In this document: one piece after another, positions 24,568-36,000 of the stretch
Layout of the letters: each line of letters begins with the position of its first letter
Position numbering within the stretch: position 1 is the stretch's first letter
Origin: Scolanthus callimorphus
Taxonomy: Eukaryota > Cnidaria > Anthozoa > Actiniaria > Edwardsiidae
Assembly (NCBI GenBank): GCA_033964015.1
Contig: CM066923.1
Location: 24,502,168 to 24,566,167, forward strand
Direction of reading: 5' to 3'
DNA: 64,000 nt
The notes under the pieces: model-generated
Database searches by the model: none
Told to the model about the DNA's origin: nothing
The model's input: only the letters and a program-made list of their open reading frames with translations
Translations under genes and position numbers: made by a program

Positions 24568-24762
24568 TCTCTGGATTAGGGAAAGAACAGACTCACGTTA
24601 TAGATGAGACAGACAGACAGATTGACGGACGGACACACTCACGTTATAGATGGGACAGACAGACAGACAGTTGATCACGAACGGACAGACCTACAGACAG
24701 CGGACGCACACACAGACAGAGACGAAACGACAGACAGACAGACATACAGACAGACAGGCATC
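24568..24762. repeat. GACA microsatellite
   Basis: Interrupted runs of GACAGACAGACA in several blocks. Length-variable simple repeat. Confidence 0.8.
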
Positions 24763-24783
24763 ATTGCTTGTCTTTAGTCTAGT

Positions 24784-25071
24784 CTACACTTGCGATTTTT
24801 GTTGCATTGTCGCGGCGATTTTTCTCGCACGAGTTGCAATTCCAACTCTCTTGTGTAAACGAGATGTAAATCCCGTTCGATTTCTGTGCTCCCTTTTCTT
24901 CAAATCGCATGAAGTTGTAATAGTTTCGAACATGTTTTAAATCTCTGCGACATCACGCGACAAAAATCTGCTAAAAACGCGCGCGCTGCATTCTGGTACT
25001 TGTGGGACACGGCTTGGGCATTTCTGAATAAAGGAGAGCGCGCGTGCTTATAGCTGGAATCGTCCATTATA
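24784..25071. mobile_element. Fragments of two dispersed repeat families
   Basis: 24784-24936 matches one side of the element at 47499-47786 (TACACTTGCGATTTTTGTTG, TCGCGGCGATTTTTCTCG). 24972-25071 matches the right part of the element at 37884-38059 (TTGTGGGACACGGCTTGGGC, TTATAGCTGGAAT). Both appear truncated. Confidence 0.6.
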
Positions 25072-26470
25072 ATCTCCTAAAGACAAGCATTTCGACCCCG
25101 ACCCGGAAACAGAGCAGGACTAGCTCTCTGATAGCTTCAGTGCCAGTGGCTTCAGAAAACGATGGGGAACGCAACGGGCACAGAAAAACATGGGTTGCTA
25201 CTTCATGCGCGCAACATATTCGCTTTGCTTTCTCATTCATGCAGTTGTAACTTCTGTTGAAAACTATGTCGGAAAAGTAGCGTAATATTTTCTCTTACTT
25301 CCAATACTGATTAGCACAAATGACTCTCGTTCCTGCAGTAACTCGGAAGCATAACTTGTCGGGTGATCCGCTAAGTATTTTAGATTCCCTCTCTCGTCTG
25401 ACAGATCCACCAGCGCTGTAATGTGGAATGCATCAATATCCAAACCTGATCATTAGTTACTCATTAATGTGGAATATCGTGGATTATTTATCGCAATGTA
25501 CTGGCCACTAACCATCTTTGGAACATCTGCACCGTTTCTTGATGTCCTCTAACAGCACTGTTATTCGGCAATGAGGATTGAACAAGGTTTGCTCGCCGTC
25601 TGAAGAAGAAACGCGAAAGGAAACTCAATATATTTAGAGTTTCACACTTCAAGACGAAGCATGAAGAATGGCAAACTTTTTGAGTGTTATCCTACATAGG
25701 AAAATCAAACAATATCTAGAAGCCCTCTAGAAGCCCTAGAAACATTACTATAAATACGAGACAAAACCATATGTGAAGAGTTGTGCTTACCGCCATATTT
25801 AACTGTGATAAACATCCCTAGTGACGACAAAGCAACCGAGGCTAATTTGAGAGTCAGGCTTCCTGAAAATATCAAACTCGATAGACTAGAAAGGTTAAAC
25901 TGCTGAGACCCGGCTACTCAGATCTGTGTTGTCATCGCTATTTCTACAAAGCCTGCCACCAGGTGGTTAGACAAATTAATACAGCATGAAAGAATAAAGC
26001 CATTCAAACGGAAAATAAACAGAAAACAACAGAACTCACTCAATAAAGCTAAAAATAATGACCCTGGATTAGCACTTGAAGAGTCAATAGCGCAGCCAAT
26101 TAGTTACACAATACGTTGCTATGACAACTAATGTCCTGTAGTTTCGTGTAGTTGTATTTATTTCTTATTAGTTTGGGATACATGGCCGATATTATTCGTA
26201 TCACAACAAACCATTGTAGCAAAGGCAGTATTGTGATCCTTCACTTTCATTGGCTGTCAGCTCGTTGATTTTGGGGAAGAGGTCTATAACATTGGTATTC
26301 TATGGAGACCCGATTTGCGGGGTACTTTGACTCGCTACCCACCACCTCCCGTGACAAAATCGGGCTCCCAAAATACGTACCATTGTTTTGAACTCTTCCC
26401 TTATATCAGCTAGGGGCCCCTATTCACCCAAGGACTGTCCCACATCATGATATTGCATACCAATGTCTTA
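25072..26470. other. Unassigned sequence
   Basis: No gene or repeat recognised; only short ORFs without signatures. Confidence 0.4.
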
Positions 26471-26582
26471 CAGTAAAACCCGATAAGAACCTGGATTACC
26501 CGCCTTGTTTCCTTGTATTTTGAAATCAAATAAGAACCTGTTTTAGGCTAAAATTCTAGGTTCTATACGCGGGGTTTTACTG
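26471..26582. mobile_element. 112-bp MITE, Tc1/mariner-pogo style ends
   Basis: CAGTAAAACCCGATAAGAAC at the left; the right end GGGGTTTTACTG is inverted. TA flanks on both sides. The CAGT start and TA duplication are typical of pogo/mariner-group elements. Confidence 0.8.
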
Positions 26583-26740
26583 TATTTGATAGGAAACGTT
26601 TGAAACGGGCCAACAACAAATTATAGTACAGGGTCACTAGTTAAGTCAAGTACCTTTATTTATACACGGTCGTAAAACTCTCCCAGTATAACAATAATTA
26701 TTTTAAAACTACTAATATTTAGCTATTATAGCTATTAGCC

Positions 26741-27035
26741 TCAATTTTTTGGCGAGGAAGATGTTGTTGCAGCCACTTCGAAATTCACCAAGGGTGTTTG
26801 CTTGCCAGTTGCCACAGCTCAGTCGGAAGGCTATATTCCAAAGCACCGCACCACTGTAGCTGAAACTATTTTTTAGATAGTCTGTGCGGGGCTTTGGATA
26901 GCCAGTTTGCCCCCAGTGTTTCTTAGGGTGTAGCTTGTGTAATTACTGGTACGGTCAGTTAACATGGTGCAAAGATAGTCTGGTGCGAGACCATGAAGAG
27001 ATTTATGGACCATGACAGCTTTATGAAACTTTGGG
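26741..27035 (-). pseudogene. Degenerate non-LTR reverse transcriptase C-terminus
   Basis: The minus strand reads LPPKFHKAVMVHKS, LHGLAPDYLCTML, TDRTSNYTSYTLRNTGGKLA and then stops and frameshifts before a tail like SATVVRCFGI. The LHGLAPDYL and (F)SYSGAVLWN-type region is common at the end of animal non-LTR reverse transcriptases. Internal stops show it is dead. Confidence 0.6.
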
Positions 27036-27464
27036 GGCAGGGTGCATGTCGGCTGTCAGTTGAACATTTCTATATTTTGTCGGTGCTCAGTTTTTTGAAG
27101 CTATTTGCAGTATGCAAATTGCTTCTTAGTCGTCACCCTCGGACTATGTATGTATCCATTTCCGGTTCAATAGATGGTTCTCCATGAAGTTCACCGTTAG
27201 TATAACTAACAACCCTCCCCTCCCTGCTTATTAGTTATTAGTGCTTGTTTCATGTGCGTGCTGCAGTGTGTTTGGAATAGGACCCTTTCCAGTTGACTTT
27301 TATGACTTTGCAACAGACAGGGGGGAGTGGCGGTTGCGTGGCGGTTGCCCCTGATTTTACTGCTTTTCAAGTCCAGGCAACGACCTTTGAACCCTTGATC
27401 ATACGCCCCCCTGGCTACTTTTGACATCAACCCTCCCCTCCTCGGTATATCGCCCCACCCCTCC

Positions 27465-27612
27465 ATGGTTGATTACTAATAGCCAACTGGCAACCCATCC
27501 AATGATTACTATTAGCCAACTGGCAACCCATCCAACTACTAACCTCGCCGGACCGCCTTAACTTCAAGAGATTCGGCGAGTCACGCGCTAACCAACTGCG
27601 CCACGGGGACTT
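27465..27612 (-). mobile_element. tRNA-derived SINE-like unit
   Basis: The minus strand begins GTCCCCGTGGCGCAGTTGGT then TAGCGCGTGACTCG, a good tRNA D-arm/A-box head. A weaker B-box-like GGTCCGGCGAGG follows. The body holds two 33-34-bp direct copies of a TTGGATGGGTTGCCAGTTGG unit. Looks like a short interspersed element rather than a working tRNA. Confidence 0.55.
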
Positions 27613-28232
27613 TGATGACGTAAGCACTAGTAAAAAAGTAGATATATAGCTGTCCCAGCTCTTCGTGTCACGCAAGTTCACTGTGTTTTGAGACTCGTCT
27701 TCACTTTCCTCAAGGCGAAAATCGAGGCTGTTATTCATCCAACATTGTTGTTTAGATGCTAATGGATTTGCCAATGAGTCGATGTATTCTCCAAACTCGA
27801 GAAAAGCTTTGAGCTTTGAGAAAAGCTTTGAGTCTCAACGATAACTGTCCTTACTGTCTCTCGCAGTAGCCAACTTCACTTTGCGGCTTCTTTACAATAA
27901 TTTGAAGTTATTAAAGCTCACTGAAGTGTTGAAAATGTAAGAATTCGCACAATATTCGACCGATTTCTTTGTGAAAAACAATACCGCACGAGAATCTTAT
28001 TACTCACACAACAGTGGGATAGAAATCACCCAACTTCTGCCCTCTCAGAAACTTGCTTGGGGCTTCGTTGGCGTGATCGGACTTCGCAAGGCAATCGATC
28101 AATTCGGTCTTTGTGAATCGCAAATTTATTTATTTATTTTTGCAATTGTTTTGCAGTTTTAAGTGGCTTACTTTCTTATGTTGATTCAATAATGCTAGAA
28201 AAAAAATTGAAGGGAGAAAAAGAAAAAAAATA

Positions 28233-28320
28233 GCCGATACCGGGAGTCGAACCTCGGTCGACCCGGTTTGATTTGTTTTCCCCGGCCCCCGGCCCTCTGC
28301 AGATTGAGCTATTCGCCACT
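28233..28320 (-). tRNA. tRNA-like pol III unit (probably a pseudogene or SINE head)
   Basis: The minus strand has an A-box-like TAGCTCAATCTGCAGAG, a perfect B box GGTTCGACTCC, and a run of eight T just past the end (28223-28230), a pol III terminator. The acceptor-stem halves do not pair well and the anticodon region is too long and GC-rich, so I do not assign an amino acid. Confidence 0.35.
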
Positions 28321-28439
28321 TCTCAACAGATGGATGGCTCGGACCGAGATATAAAGGAAATTAGTATAAACCAACTAATGGTCTATTACAAATCCTGCAT
28401 TCTGATTGGCTGAGCTACTAATGGTCTATTAGTGATTAG

Positions 28440-28911
28440 GGTCAGACACATTATGCTCGGAAATTTGACCATTATGCTTTTCAGCGTCACCCTTAAAACC
28501 TTCCCATTATGCCGAAAATTATGCTCGTGTCGGACCATTATGCTCGTGTGATGCTGGCTGAAATGTCTACTTTGACCCCACCCAAACGAGTCCTCAAAGC
28601 TTAAAACGCAACATTTCTACTTTTTTAACTCACAAAAGGCAAAAGGCCGGTGATCTAACATGTCTAGAAGAATTACCAAAGCCTCTTGGCCAAGAACCAA
28701 GCATTAGAAAGAGCAGAATAATCAGGCTGAGTCAAATTCAAAGCCAAAATCGATATTTTTTCTTACATTTTCAGTCAAAAATAGGGAAAATATAAAGTTT
28801 GTAGCATTATGCTAAAATTATGTTGAAAATTCGGCTATTATGCCAGCATTATGCTCGATGCTCTGACCATGCCATTATGCTCAAAATTATGCTGGCATAA
28901 TGTGTCTGACC
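28440..28911. mobile_element. 472-bp MITE with ATTATGCTC-rich ends
   Basis: Ends GGGTCAGACACATTATGC and GCATAATGTGTCTGACCC are perfect inverted repeats, with TA on both sides. Subterminal regions repeat ATTATGCTCG-like words many times on both sides. No coding region. Confidence 0.87.
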
Positions 28912-29030
28912 CTATAGACCGTACCTGGCAAAACCACCACCTTTCTTTGCAAGAAAACTTGATTTTTTCAACATAAAATATTCGAATTCATTACCAAAAC
29001 CGACCAACTAGTTGGTTTATACTAAAACAA

Positions 29031-29350
29031 TTAGACCTCTCGTCCTCATGTGCTATGATATCAATAGACCATTCTGCCTTGGGCCTCATGGTCTATTCAT
29101 GATAGCCTCCTCCGCAGGCGTCTCGTTGTGTTTTGAAACACCTATTTCGAGCCTTCTTCGACGCGCTTGGTTGGACTTCCGGTGGTGTGATCGTGAAAGG
29201 GCCGTGAAAGGGTTTGAACTCGTTCTCAGGTTCCGCTCTGCCAAAACCGCCAACGAAGCGATGCAAAACGATGCAAAGCACACGGAAATCACACGGAGAT
29301 GCCTGCGGAGGAGGCTATATTCATCATAGCACATTCGGCCTCGAGGTCTA
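29031..29350. mobile_element. TAGACCTC-family MITE, copy 1
   Basis: Ends TAGACCTC and GAGGTCTA; longer match through TGTGCTATGAT and TAGCCTCCTCCGCAGG on both arms. The left arm has a small extra palindrome (AATAGACCAT to ATGGTCTATT). Other members: 37336-37403 and 41615-41817. Confidence 0.75.
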
Positions 29351-29354
29351 ATTG

Positions 29355-29520
29355 CAGTGGCGTAGCCAGGAATTTCTGAAGGAGGGGGGGGGGGGCGGAT
29401 AGTGAAAACATGGGACGAAAATGTTCAAATTTCCTCCAGCAAATACAGTAAATGTATGGGAAATCTCCCGAGAAAGGGCCCCCCCCTGGCTCCCCCTGGC
29501 TCCCCCTGGCTACGCCCCTG
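29355..29520. mobile_element. 166-bp element with AATTG target duplication
   Basis: Starts CAGTGGCGTAGCCAGG and ends CCTGGCTACGCCCCTG in inverted orientation. AATTG occurs directly on both sides (29350-29354, 29521-29525). A one-sided relative starts near 29553 and another lies at about 39090-39360. Confidence 0.8.
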
Positions 29521-29871
29521 AATTGTTAAATAGACCGAAGTACGTATACAGAAGCGTAACCAGGAATTTTGGTTGGAGGGGAGTACAATGTCTCATGGCA
29601 ATCGCAAATAGCTTCCCGTTCGCGTTAGCGGACCTATGTTTTTCTTCGTCGTCATGTTGGTTAACAGATTGATAACCAATTGCCGGTAGTCAGTTATTTT
29701 TTTCAACCCGTTTTATCGGTAGTCAGCTAGAATTTTATGCAGCCGTTTGTTATTAGTTGCGATCTGAAAATGGAAAGTGTGGGGATAATGTTAAACTACT
29801 TTATTACTGCATTATTACTTGTAAGTAATTATATTGCTTGCAAGTAATATAAATAATTTGCCTGTCCTTTA

Positions 29872-30296
29872 AGGTGGAGTTACACGGTGCAATGTTTTCT
29901 GCAACTTGTCTCGCAAGCCATTGCGAGACAAGTTGCAAGAGTCATTGCAGCTGATATAAGCTTGCAATGATTGCTCGCAACGTATCGAACTATTTACTAT
30001 TTGTCGGCCATTTTGATACAGAACGCACATGCGCAAAGAAGCCAGAGAGGGTTTCTGGGAACGAAGTTGCGAGACAAGTTGCAAGATTCGCTGTTACACC
30101 CTGCAATGCGTGACAAGTTGCTGCAATCCGTTGCGAGAAGTAGAATCGTATCCTACTTGCTGCAACGGTTGCCGCAACATGTCTCGCAACGTTGGGGAGG
30201 GTGTTACACGCTGCAATGGCTTGTGCAACTTGTGTCGCAATGGCATTACTAGACAAGTTGCAGAAAACAGTGCACGGCCGTGTAACGGCGGCTTTA
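29872..30296. mobile_element. MITE with GTTACACG-type ends
   Basis: GGTGGAGTTACACGGTGCAATG at the left is mirrored by the ACGGCCGTGTAACGGCGGC right end. Inner repeats of TTGCGAGACAAGTTGC occur in both orientations. Related in style to 47784-48188. ORFs inside come from the repeats. Confidence 0.7.
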
Positions 30297-30385
30297 CGCT
30301 CCACATTTTGACACCAATGCAAATTCAGCATTTACTTCTTGAGGAAAAAACAAATAGGACCATACTTCCTGACAAAAGAGCTGGA

Positions 30386-30464
30386 GCGTCGTATGGCGAC
30401 CGTACGGTTCTTACGCCCACGCCAGAGATTTCGGCCCTGACAGTCGCTATCCTGGTGTTGAATT
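30386..30464. repeat. Second copy of the 79-bp identical block
   Basis: Perfect match to 20377-20455, same orientation, 10 kb away. See that entry. Confidence 0.8.
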
Positions 30465-31150
30465 AGTTGTTTATTAATGGCCGGCTTGATAATGACATGG
30501 GAATTAGTTTCTTTTTAAGTTTACCGTTGCGCACGTCATCTTGTTTAATTTTATTTTCCGTGAACAGATGATCATTAACCCCCTGAAAGCTCATCTAAAG
30601 ATGCCCAGTGTTATAAACGCACCACTTCTTAAATACTATACTATGCGTTTAGTTTTTGACGCTCATCTGAAATCCGCTTTAACCCGACCGTGTTTTGTAA
30701 CGTCTCGTTTGCACGAGCCTCTGGCGTGTGGACGTGACACGGCGCCAAAACGTGTGAACGCTTTCTTAGCTCTTCTTTCATTGACACGGTACCCGAGTTT
30801 GCACAGCTCAAATTAAAAAAAAATTCCTTCGTTGTGTGATGATAACGTATTGGGTGAAATAAATAAAGGGACATTAATAATAGTCTTTCCGTTTATTATA
30901 TAAACTACAGTGTTTTACAAGGATTTCTGCCACAGAGAAAAACCCTACACATGTGAAAATACGATATTTTTCTAAATGGCGCATGGGAATGATACTTCGT
31001 TGCGTTCACTCGTTCGATAACATTGTGAACGCTGGAAGATACGTTCATAGCGCGCCCATGTTCTATTCTCTATTATTCTCTCTTTATAATCAGGTTCGTC
31101 AAAATTAGGACCCTTGAGAATGGTTTTATTGTCCTCAAGCGCATAAAGCT

Positions 31151-31361
31151 CATTCTCGAACCCAGAGCTCGCCGGCTCGTCTGCTCGCAGGGGAGGCTCT
31201 GGGAACATCCATTTGAGGGCCTTCGCTGATTGGCTGATTTTTAAAGTTGGGGCATGCGCAGAAAGGTGTTTCTCTCGCCGGCTCTGTATCAAATCGTCAA
31301 TGGCTGTCACCAGAGCCTCCCCGCGAGAGGAGACGAGCCGGGGAGCTCTGGGTTCGAGAAT
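31151..31361. mobile_element. MITE family A, copy 2
   Basis: Same ends and inner blocks as 22569-22789. It lies immediately past the poly(A) signal of the DSCAM-like gene. Confidence 0.85.
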
Positions 31362-31389
31362 ACATAGAGCTGAACAACTGAAAATACCC

Positions 31390-31395
31390 TTTATT
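31390..31395 (-). terminator. Poly(A) signal of the DSCAM-like gene
   Basis: AATAAA on the minus strand about 410 nt past the stop codon. It is the first canonical signal found downstream and would give a 3' UTR of about 0.43 kb. An inverted-repeat element (31151-31361) begins within about 30 bp beyond it. Confidence 0.6.
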
Positions 31396-31803
31396 GAAAT
31401 AGACAGTAACTACACACGCGCTCCGAATCAAATCGGTAATTGAAAGCGTAACTGTCCTAGCTAACCTGTTTGCTAGTTTAATTCTTACTTTATATTCCAG
31501 TCATGTCCGTAGCTACATATTATTTCAAATATATATAACACAATGTGGACGATTCGGGTTCCGAGAAGCCTAAGGTTCTAAGAATCTGTTTCTGAGAAAC
31601 CCTGGTTCCGGAAATACCATCTGGGCTCGGGTCTTAACATGGTGTCTTGTATCAAAATGTCCCGGATGAAGATGGCCAACAGAACATCTATCCCATAATA
31701 TACAGTGTAATGTGCTGTAAAACGGCACATTATTTTACAGGGCCCCTGTGGCGGGCACATATACAGTATTGTACCCTTCACTAGGATCATTATATGACAG
31801 GTG

Positions 31804-33097
31804 CTATACTAAGGACCCTTTGTGTTCAGTTTGTGTTTGTAACCGCACTGTTCCCTCCATGGGGCGCCGCCGTGGATTTATGATATACAAATAGGCGTCA
31901 TTACCACGTGACCTGGACCTGGGGTTGTACGGGGGCTGACGGATGGGGACTGGGGCAAGGCACACGTCATTCATTGGCCTGGGGCTGGTACAAAACTTAC
32001 AAATACCGTCTTGCTCGCTACTATTGGTCGCCTCAGATGATATGGAGGTTGTCTCGAGAGTAGGAATGCCGTAGAACTTCTCAAAATTGTGTCGCTTGCC
32101 GTATTCAAGAGCCGACATGAGTTCATCGCGCGAAGAGCTGTACTCCGATGAAGTCGAATCGTAGGCGCGCATATCCCGTATTTCTCGCGCGATTTCCCGC
32201 GGATCCCGCAGTGTCAAATTCTTGTCGATGTCCACAGGATACGTGCTTGACTCTTTGGAGGAGGCTGAGTCACGCCGGAAGTCGTGTGGCGGCATAAACG
32301 CTTCCGGATGAATAATCACCGGTTTATTGAGCGGCGCGACTTTCTGCGACGCACTGGACCCTCGACGGGATGCAGCGCTCCTGCGCCCGATCTCATAACG
32401 GGACCCGAATGCGGAATCGGGGACACGAGAGATCCCCGAGGCTGGAGTCCGAACATATACCGAGTGAGGCGTCTCCATACTCATATCTCGAGCCTTGCTG
32501 CCATGCTGGCTGTAGTGGCTTCCGAAAATCTTCCGAAGATCAGCATTGGACTCTAAACCTCTCGCTGCCAGGCTGGTCGTGTCCAGCTCTGACCCGCCAT
32601 CTGCAGGACCTCGCATGCCAAGCACATTGGTTCCGGGAGTCCCCGTCAATGAGCGCGCACCAGCAGGGTGAACATGCAGGGATTGTGGGTAGGAATCAAA
32701 GGAAGCGGAGGCCGGGTACCTGCGAGCTCGGCATTCAAACTCGTGTAGCATCGGCCTATGGTAGACCTGACCACCGAAACTGATCTCCGACGACGTGTCA
32801 CTGGTATTATCATCGTGCGCCGATGGGGGAGGAGGAAAGGCGTGCACTGGCGTGCCAGTGTGGTACGGTGGGGGAGGGGGAGGGAAGGGTTCCTCCATGA
32901 TGGGTTCGTGTGTAAGGTTGTGATGAAGCATGCCGTTCGAGCGAGGAAGACTGAACTGTGAGCCGCGTGCGGAGGCCATCTGTTCTATGGAGGACGAGGA
33001 GTCAGCAAGGTGACCATCAGATGAGGGGCTATGCGAGGCAGTGTCCCCGCCCTCCCCGGTACCCTCGTCACCTGTACCCCCGTCTACAGGGCTGCAC
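31804..33097 (-). CDS. DSCAM: DSCAM-like exon 20: cytoplasmic tail and stop
   Basis: Encodes about 430 residues of tail ending in stop TAG at 31804-31806. Acceptor CCTTCTAG at 33098-33099; phase 2 entry puts CSPVDGGTGDEG at the start, upstream of the first ATG. The tail is Ser- and Gly-rich at first. It then carries a proline-rich run with six consecutive prolines before Tyr (EEPFPPPPPPYHTG) and a second PPPP, which could bind SH3, EVH1 or WW domains. Several tyrosine sites (YGIP, YNPR) and an Arg/Ser-rich segment follow. The C-terminus KGSLV fits a class I PDZ ligand (S-x-V); vertebrate DSCAM proteins are known to end in a PDZ ligand binding MAGI scaffolds. Confidence 0.9.
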
Positions 33098-36000
33098 CTA
33101 GAAGGAACATGAAAAGAATCAGGAGCTCATCAACAGGAGCCTCCATCACTAGCGGGCGTCCGCGACACCGGAGTAGATGTAGATGAATCTTTTTTCTAGA
33201 TTCGTAGAGTTTAAACCCCCGAGAATGAGTTGTCATGGTTATAAGTCATGTCTCGTCTCTCAAAAGAAAGAAATATAATTTCGCTAGTTTTTACTTGTTT
33301 ATGTGAAGGAAACTCAAAATCTACGTCTTAAAGTAGACTCCTGTGTAGACTTAATGTACTCCTGTGCATATGGCTGGACCTAGTGGAGTAGATGGAGGCT
33401 CCTGTTGATGGGCTCCTAGACGGGGCCGTAGCAAGCCTCCAAAACCTGGGGGGCACGACATATAAAAAACAGTTTTTTCAAAGGCAGTTTTTAGGGAAAG
33501 TTTATACTCTATTGCGCGCGCATGTTTGGGGGAACTTTGATATGCATGGTGCAACATCGGAAGTTTTAAGGATTAATTTGCGGGGGAAAACTGGGGGAGG
33601 GGGCACGGGCCCCCACGGGCCTCTACGCGCTACGGCACTGCTAGAGGTACGTGATCACTGACGTCTCTATCTCACCACACAACCGCACATAATTCATACC
33701 TTCCGTCGTTGCCTCGTTGTGATGGAGTAGGAAGGATTGCCTTCTCCCAAAGATCTCGTAAATCTGAAATCAAAGCATTTGAGAAAATCGAACAACATTT
33801 GGAACTACGTGTATATCATACGAAACCACCAATGTAGTTTTATTTTGCCGCAGTTTTTATAAAATTCCCGCGGAGTTTTCACGCAGATAAACTCGGGCGA
33901 GATTTGGCTTCATTTTTCGTGTTGCCAAAACCACTAGCTACTAGTAGGCTATAAGTTAGCGAAATAAGTTATAGCGGGTTTGAACCAATATCAGTAACTT
34001 GTAAGTAACTTGATTTTGTGCCACTTTTTGCTGCACAATTGCTCGAAATTCTGGTAAAATCTCTCTTAAATAGTTGTTAAAGGGAGGCTGTCATGATACA
34101 CGCATGCTCCAGGAGCTATCACGTAATTATCAGCAAAACTAATAAGACCATCCTATCAGATAACTATTTAAGAATATGTAAAGCTAAAAAGCATGGTCGG
34201 ATGGATTGACTTCGCTGGGCATCGTTACGGGACGATAGTTCTTGATTTGAGAGATGCGCACAACAGCTGCGCATTTGCGAGACAGGCTCCATTTAACATT
34301 AACGATCATCCAGTGATCATACCTTTCGGCATCTTGAGGGTGATGCGCTTGAGCCTGCAGGCGACCAGCAGTAATACTACTATAACTATAAGCAGACTAA
34401 CAGTGACAAGGGTCCCTATTATGGCAGGGTCATTATAGAAGCGACCAGCTCCGCCCCCAGCATCCGCCAACTCCTCGTCCGTGTCCACTTGGCGGACGCT
34501 TGATATGGCCCCTGGGGAGAGAAATATGGAGTCACACAGACCTGGAGAACTACTCTGGGACATTATCTCGCCGCGAGTTTATGCGAGATAAGATGGGATA
34601 AGGTGAGACAAGGCGAGATAAGGTGAGATAAGGCGAGATAAGGTGAGATAAGGTGAGATAAGGCGAGATAAGGTGAGATAAGGCGAGATAAGGTGAGATA
34701 AGGTGAGATAAGGCGAGATAAGGTGAGATAAGGCGAGATAAGGTGAGATAAGGTGAGATAAGGCGAGATAAGGTGAGATAAGGCGAGATAAGGTGAGATA
34801 AGGTGAGATAAGGTGAGATAAGGTGAGAAAACGTGAGATAAGGCGAGATAAGGTCCCAGAGTAGGCCGGACCTTGATACAGTTATGTGACCTCAAAAACC
34901 CTTATAGTGGAGCGTCGTATATTTTGTTTGTTGTCCCTCACACCCAGAGACCGGATTCCGAATCACCTAAAATGGATTCTAGATTCCCTTACGCGGGGAT
35001 TATTTGCTATCCACTATATATACTGTTTGACTTTTGATAACGTTCACAGACTCCAATTTGATTACCTTTTAACTGTGTCTTGGACTCACCAACACCACTT
35101 CTGATTGAACTAAAACTAGTTTTTATATTTCAATCGCGGTGTCATGATTTGGGCACACTTTTGATGATGTAAAGCATCCAAATAACTTATGGATAGCCAA
35201 ATACTAGTCTAGGTTTGTTTTAAATAGCCCTTTAACTACCAAGCGATCATGATTGTAGGCTAAATTGACCTTTTACAGAGCGGATGGAAACGGATTGCAA
35301 CAATGAGGTTTTTACATATCAAAACATGTACCATGATCGGCAGGCTTGCAGATAAAAATAGTACCAAAATTCAGTACATTGGTTATTAGGCGAATATTTA
35401 ACCATTATCCTGTGAGATTGCGCATAATACTTCGTCCCGAGTTGGCTAAATCAGACGATATTCTGCAAAATCGAGCAGGATATAAATGGTTTTATTATTC
35501 AGGACATCGATAGCACAAAAAAACCCTGATCATGATATTTCCCTCAGACGACGGATATCGCAGGATATCTGTCATGTACAGAAGACAGCTATTGGCGTTC
35601 CAATGACCATATTTGGGCAGTGCATCGATGGCTGAATAATAACAAGTGATATAAGTGATTTGGGGATGATAAGATACAACTTTAGAGCTGTATTTACGGA
35701 TTCATTCAAATAACCGTGACACAGCCCCTTTAATTGTAGCTACCTTCTTACTAAAAACTGTCCACGACTTACCCTCAGCCGCGAAGATAACCTGAAGTAT
35801 TTTTGCAGGTTTGCCCGTCCCCACGGCGTTAATGGCGGACATACGAAAGTAGTAGGGTTTGTTGTGATTAATATCGTGAAGGATGTAGTAACGCAATGTG
35901 TGACTGATGTACACGCCTTTCCACGCCTCGCCCTGGGCCTTGTGCTCCAATAGAAACATGGTAATGGCGCTGTACCCATCAAATCCCGGCGTCCAGGAGA

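Noticed and set aside
28233..28320. Functional tRNA gene
   Set aside because: Good A and B boxes and a T-run, but the acceptor stem does not pair and the anticodon arm is not credible.
34563..34895. Leu/Ser-rich ORF in the 10-bp array
   Set aside because: Translation of a simple tandem repeat in an intron.
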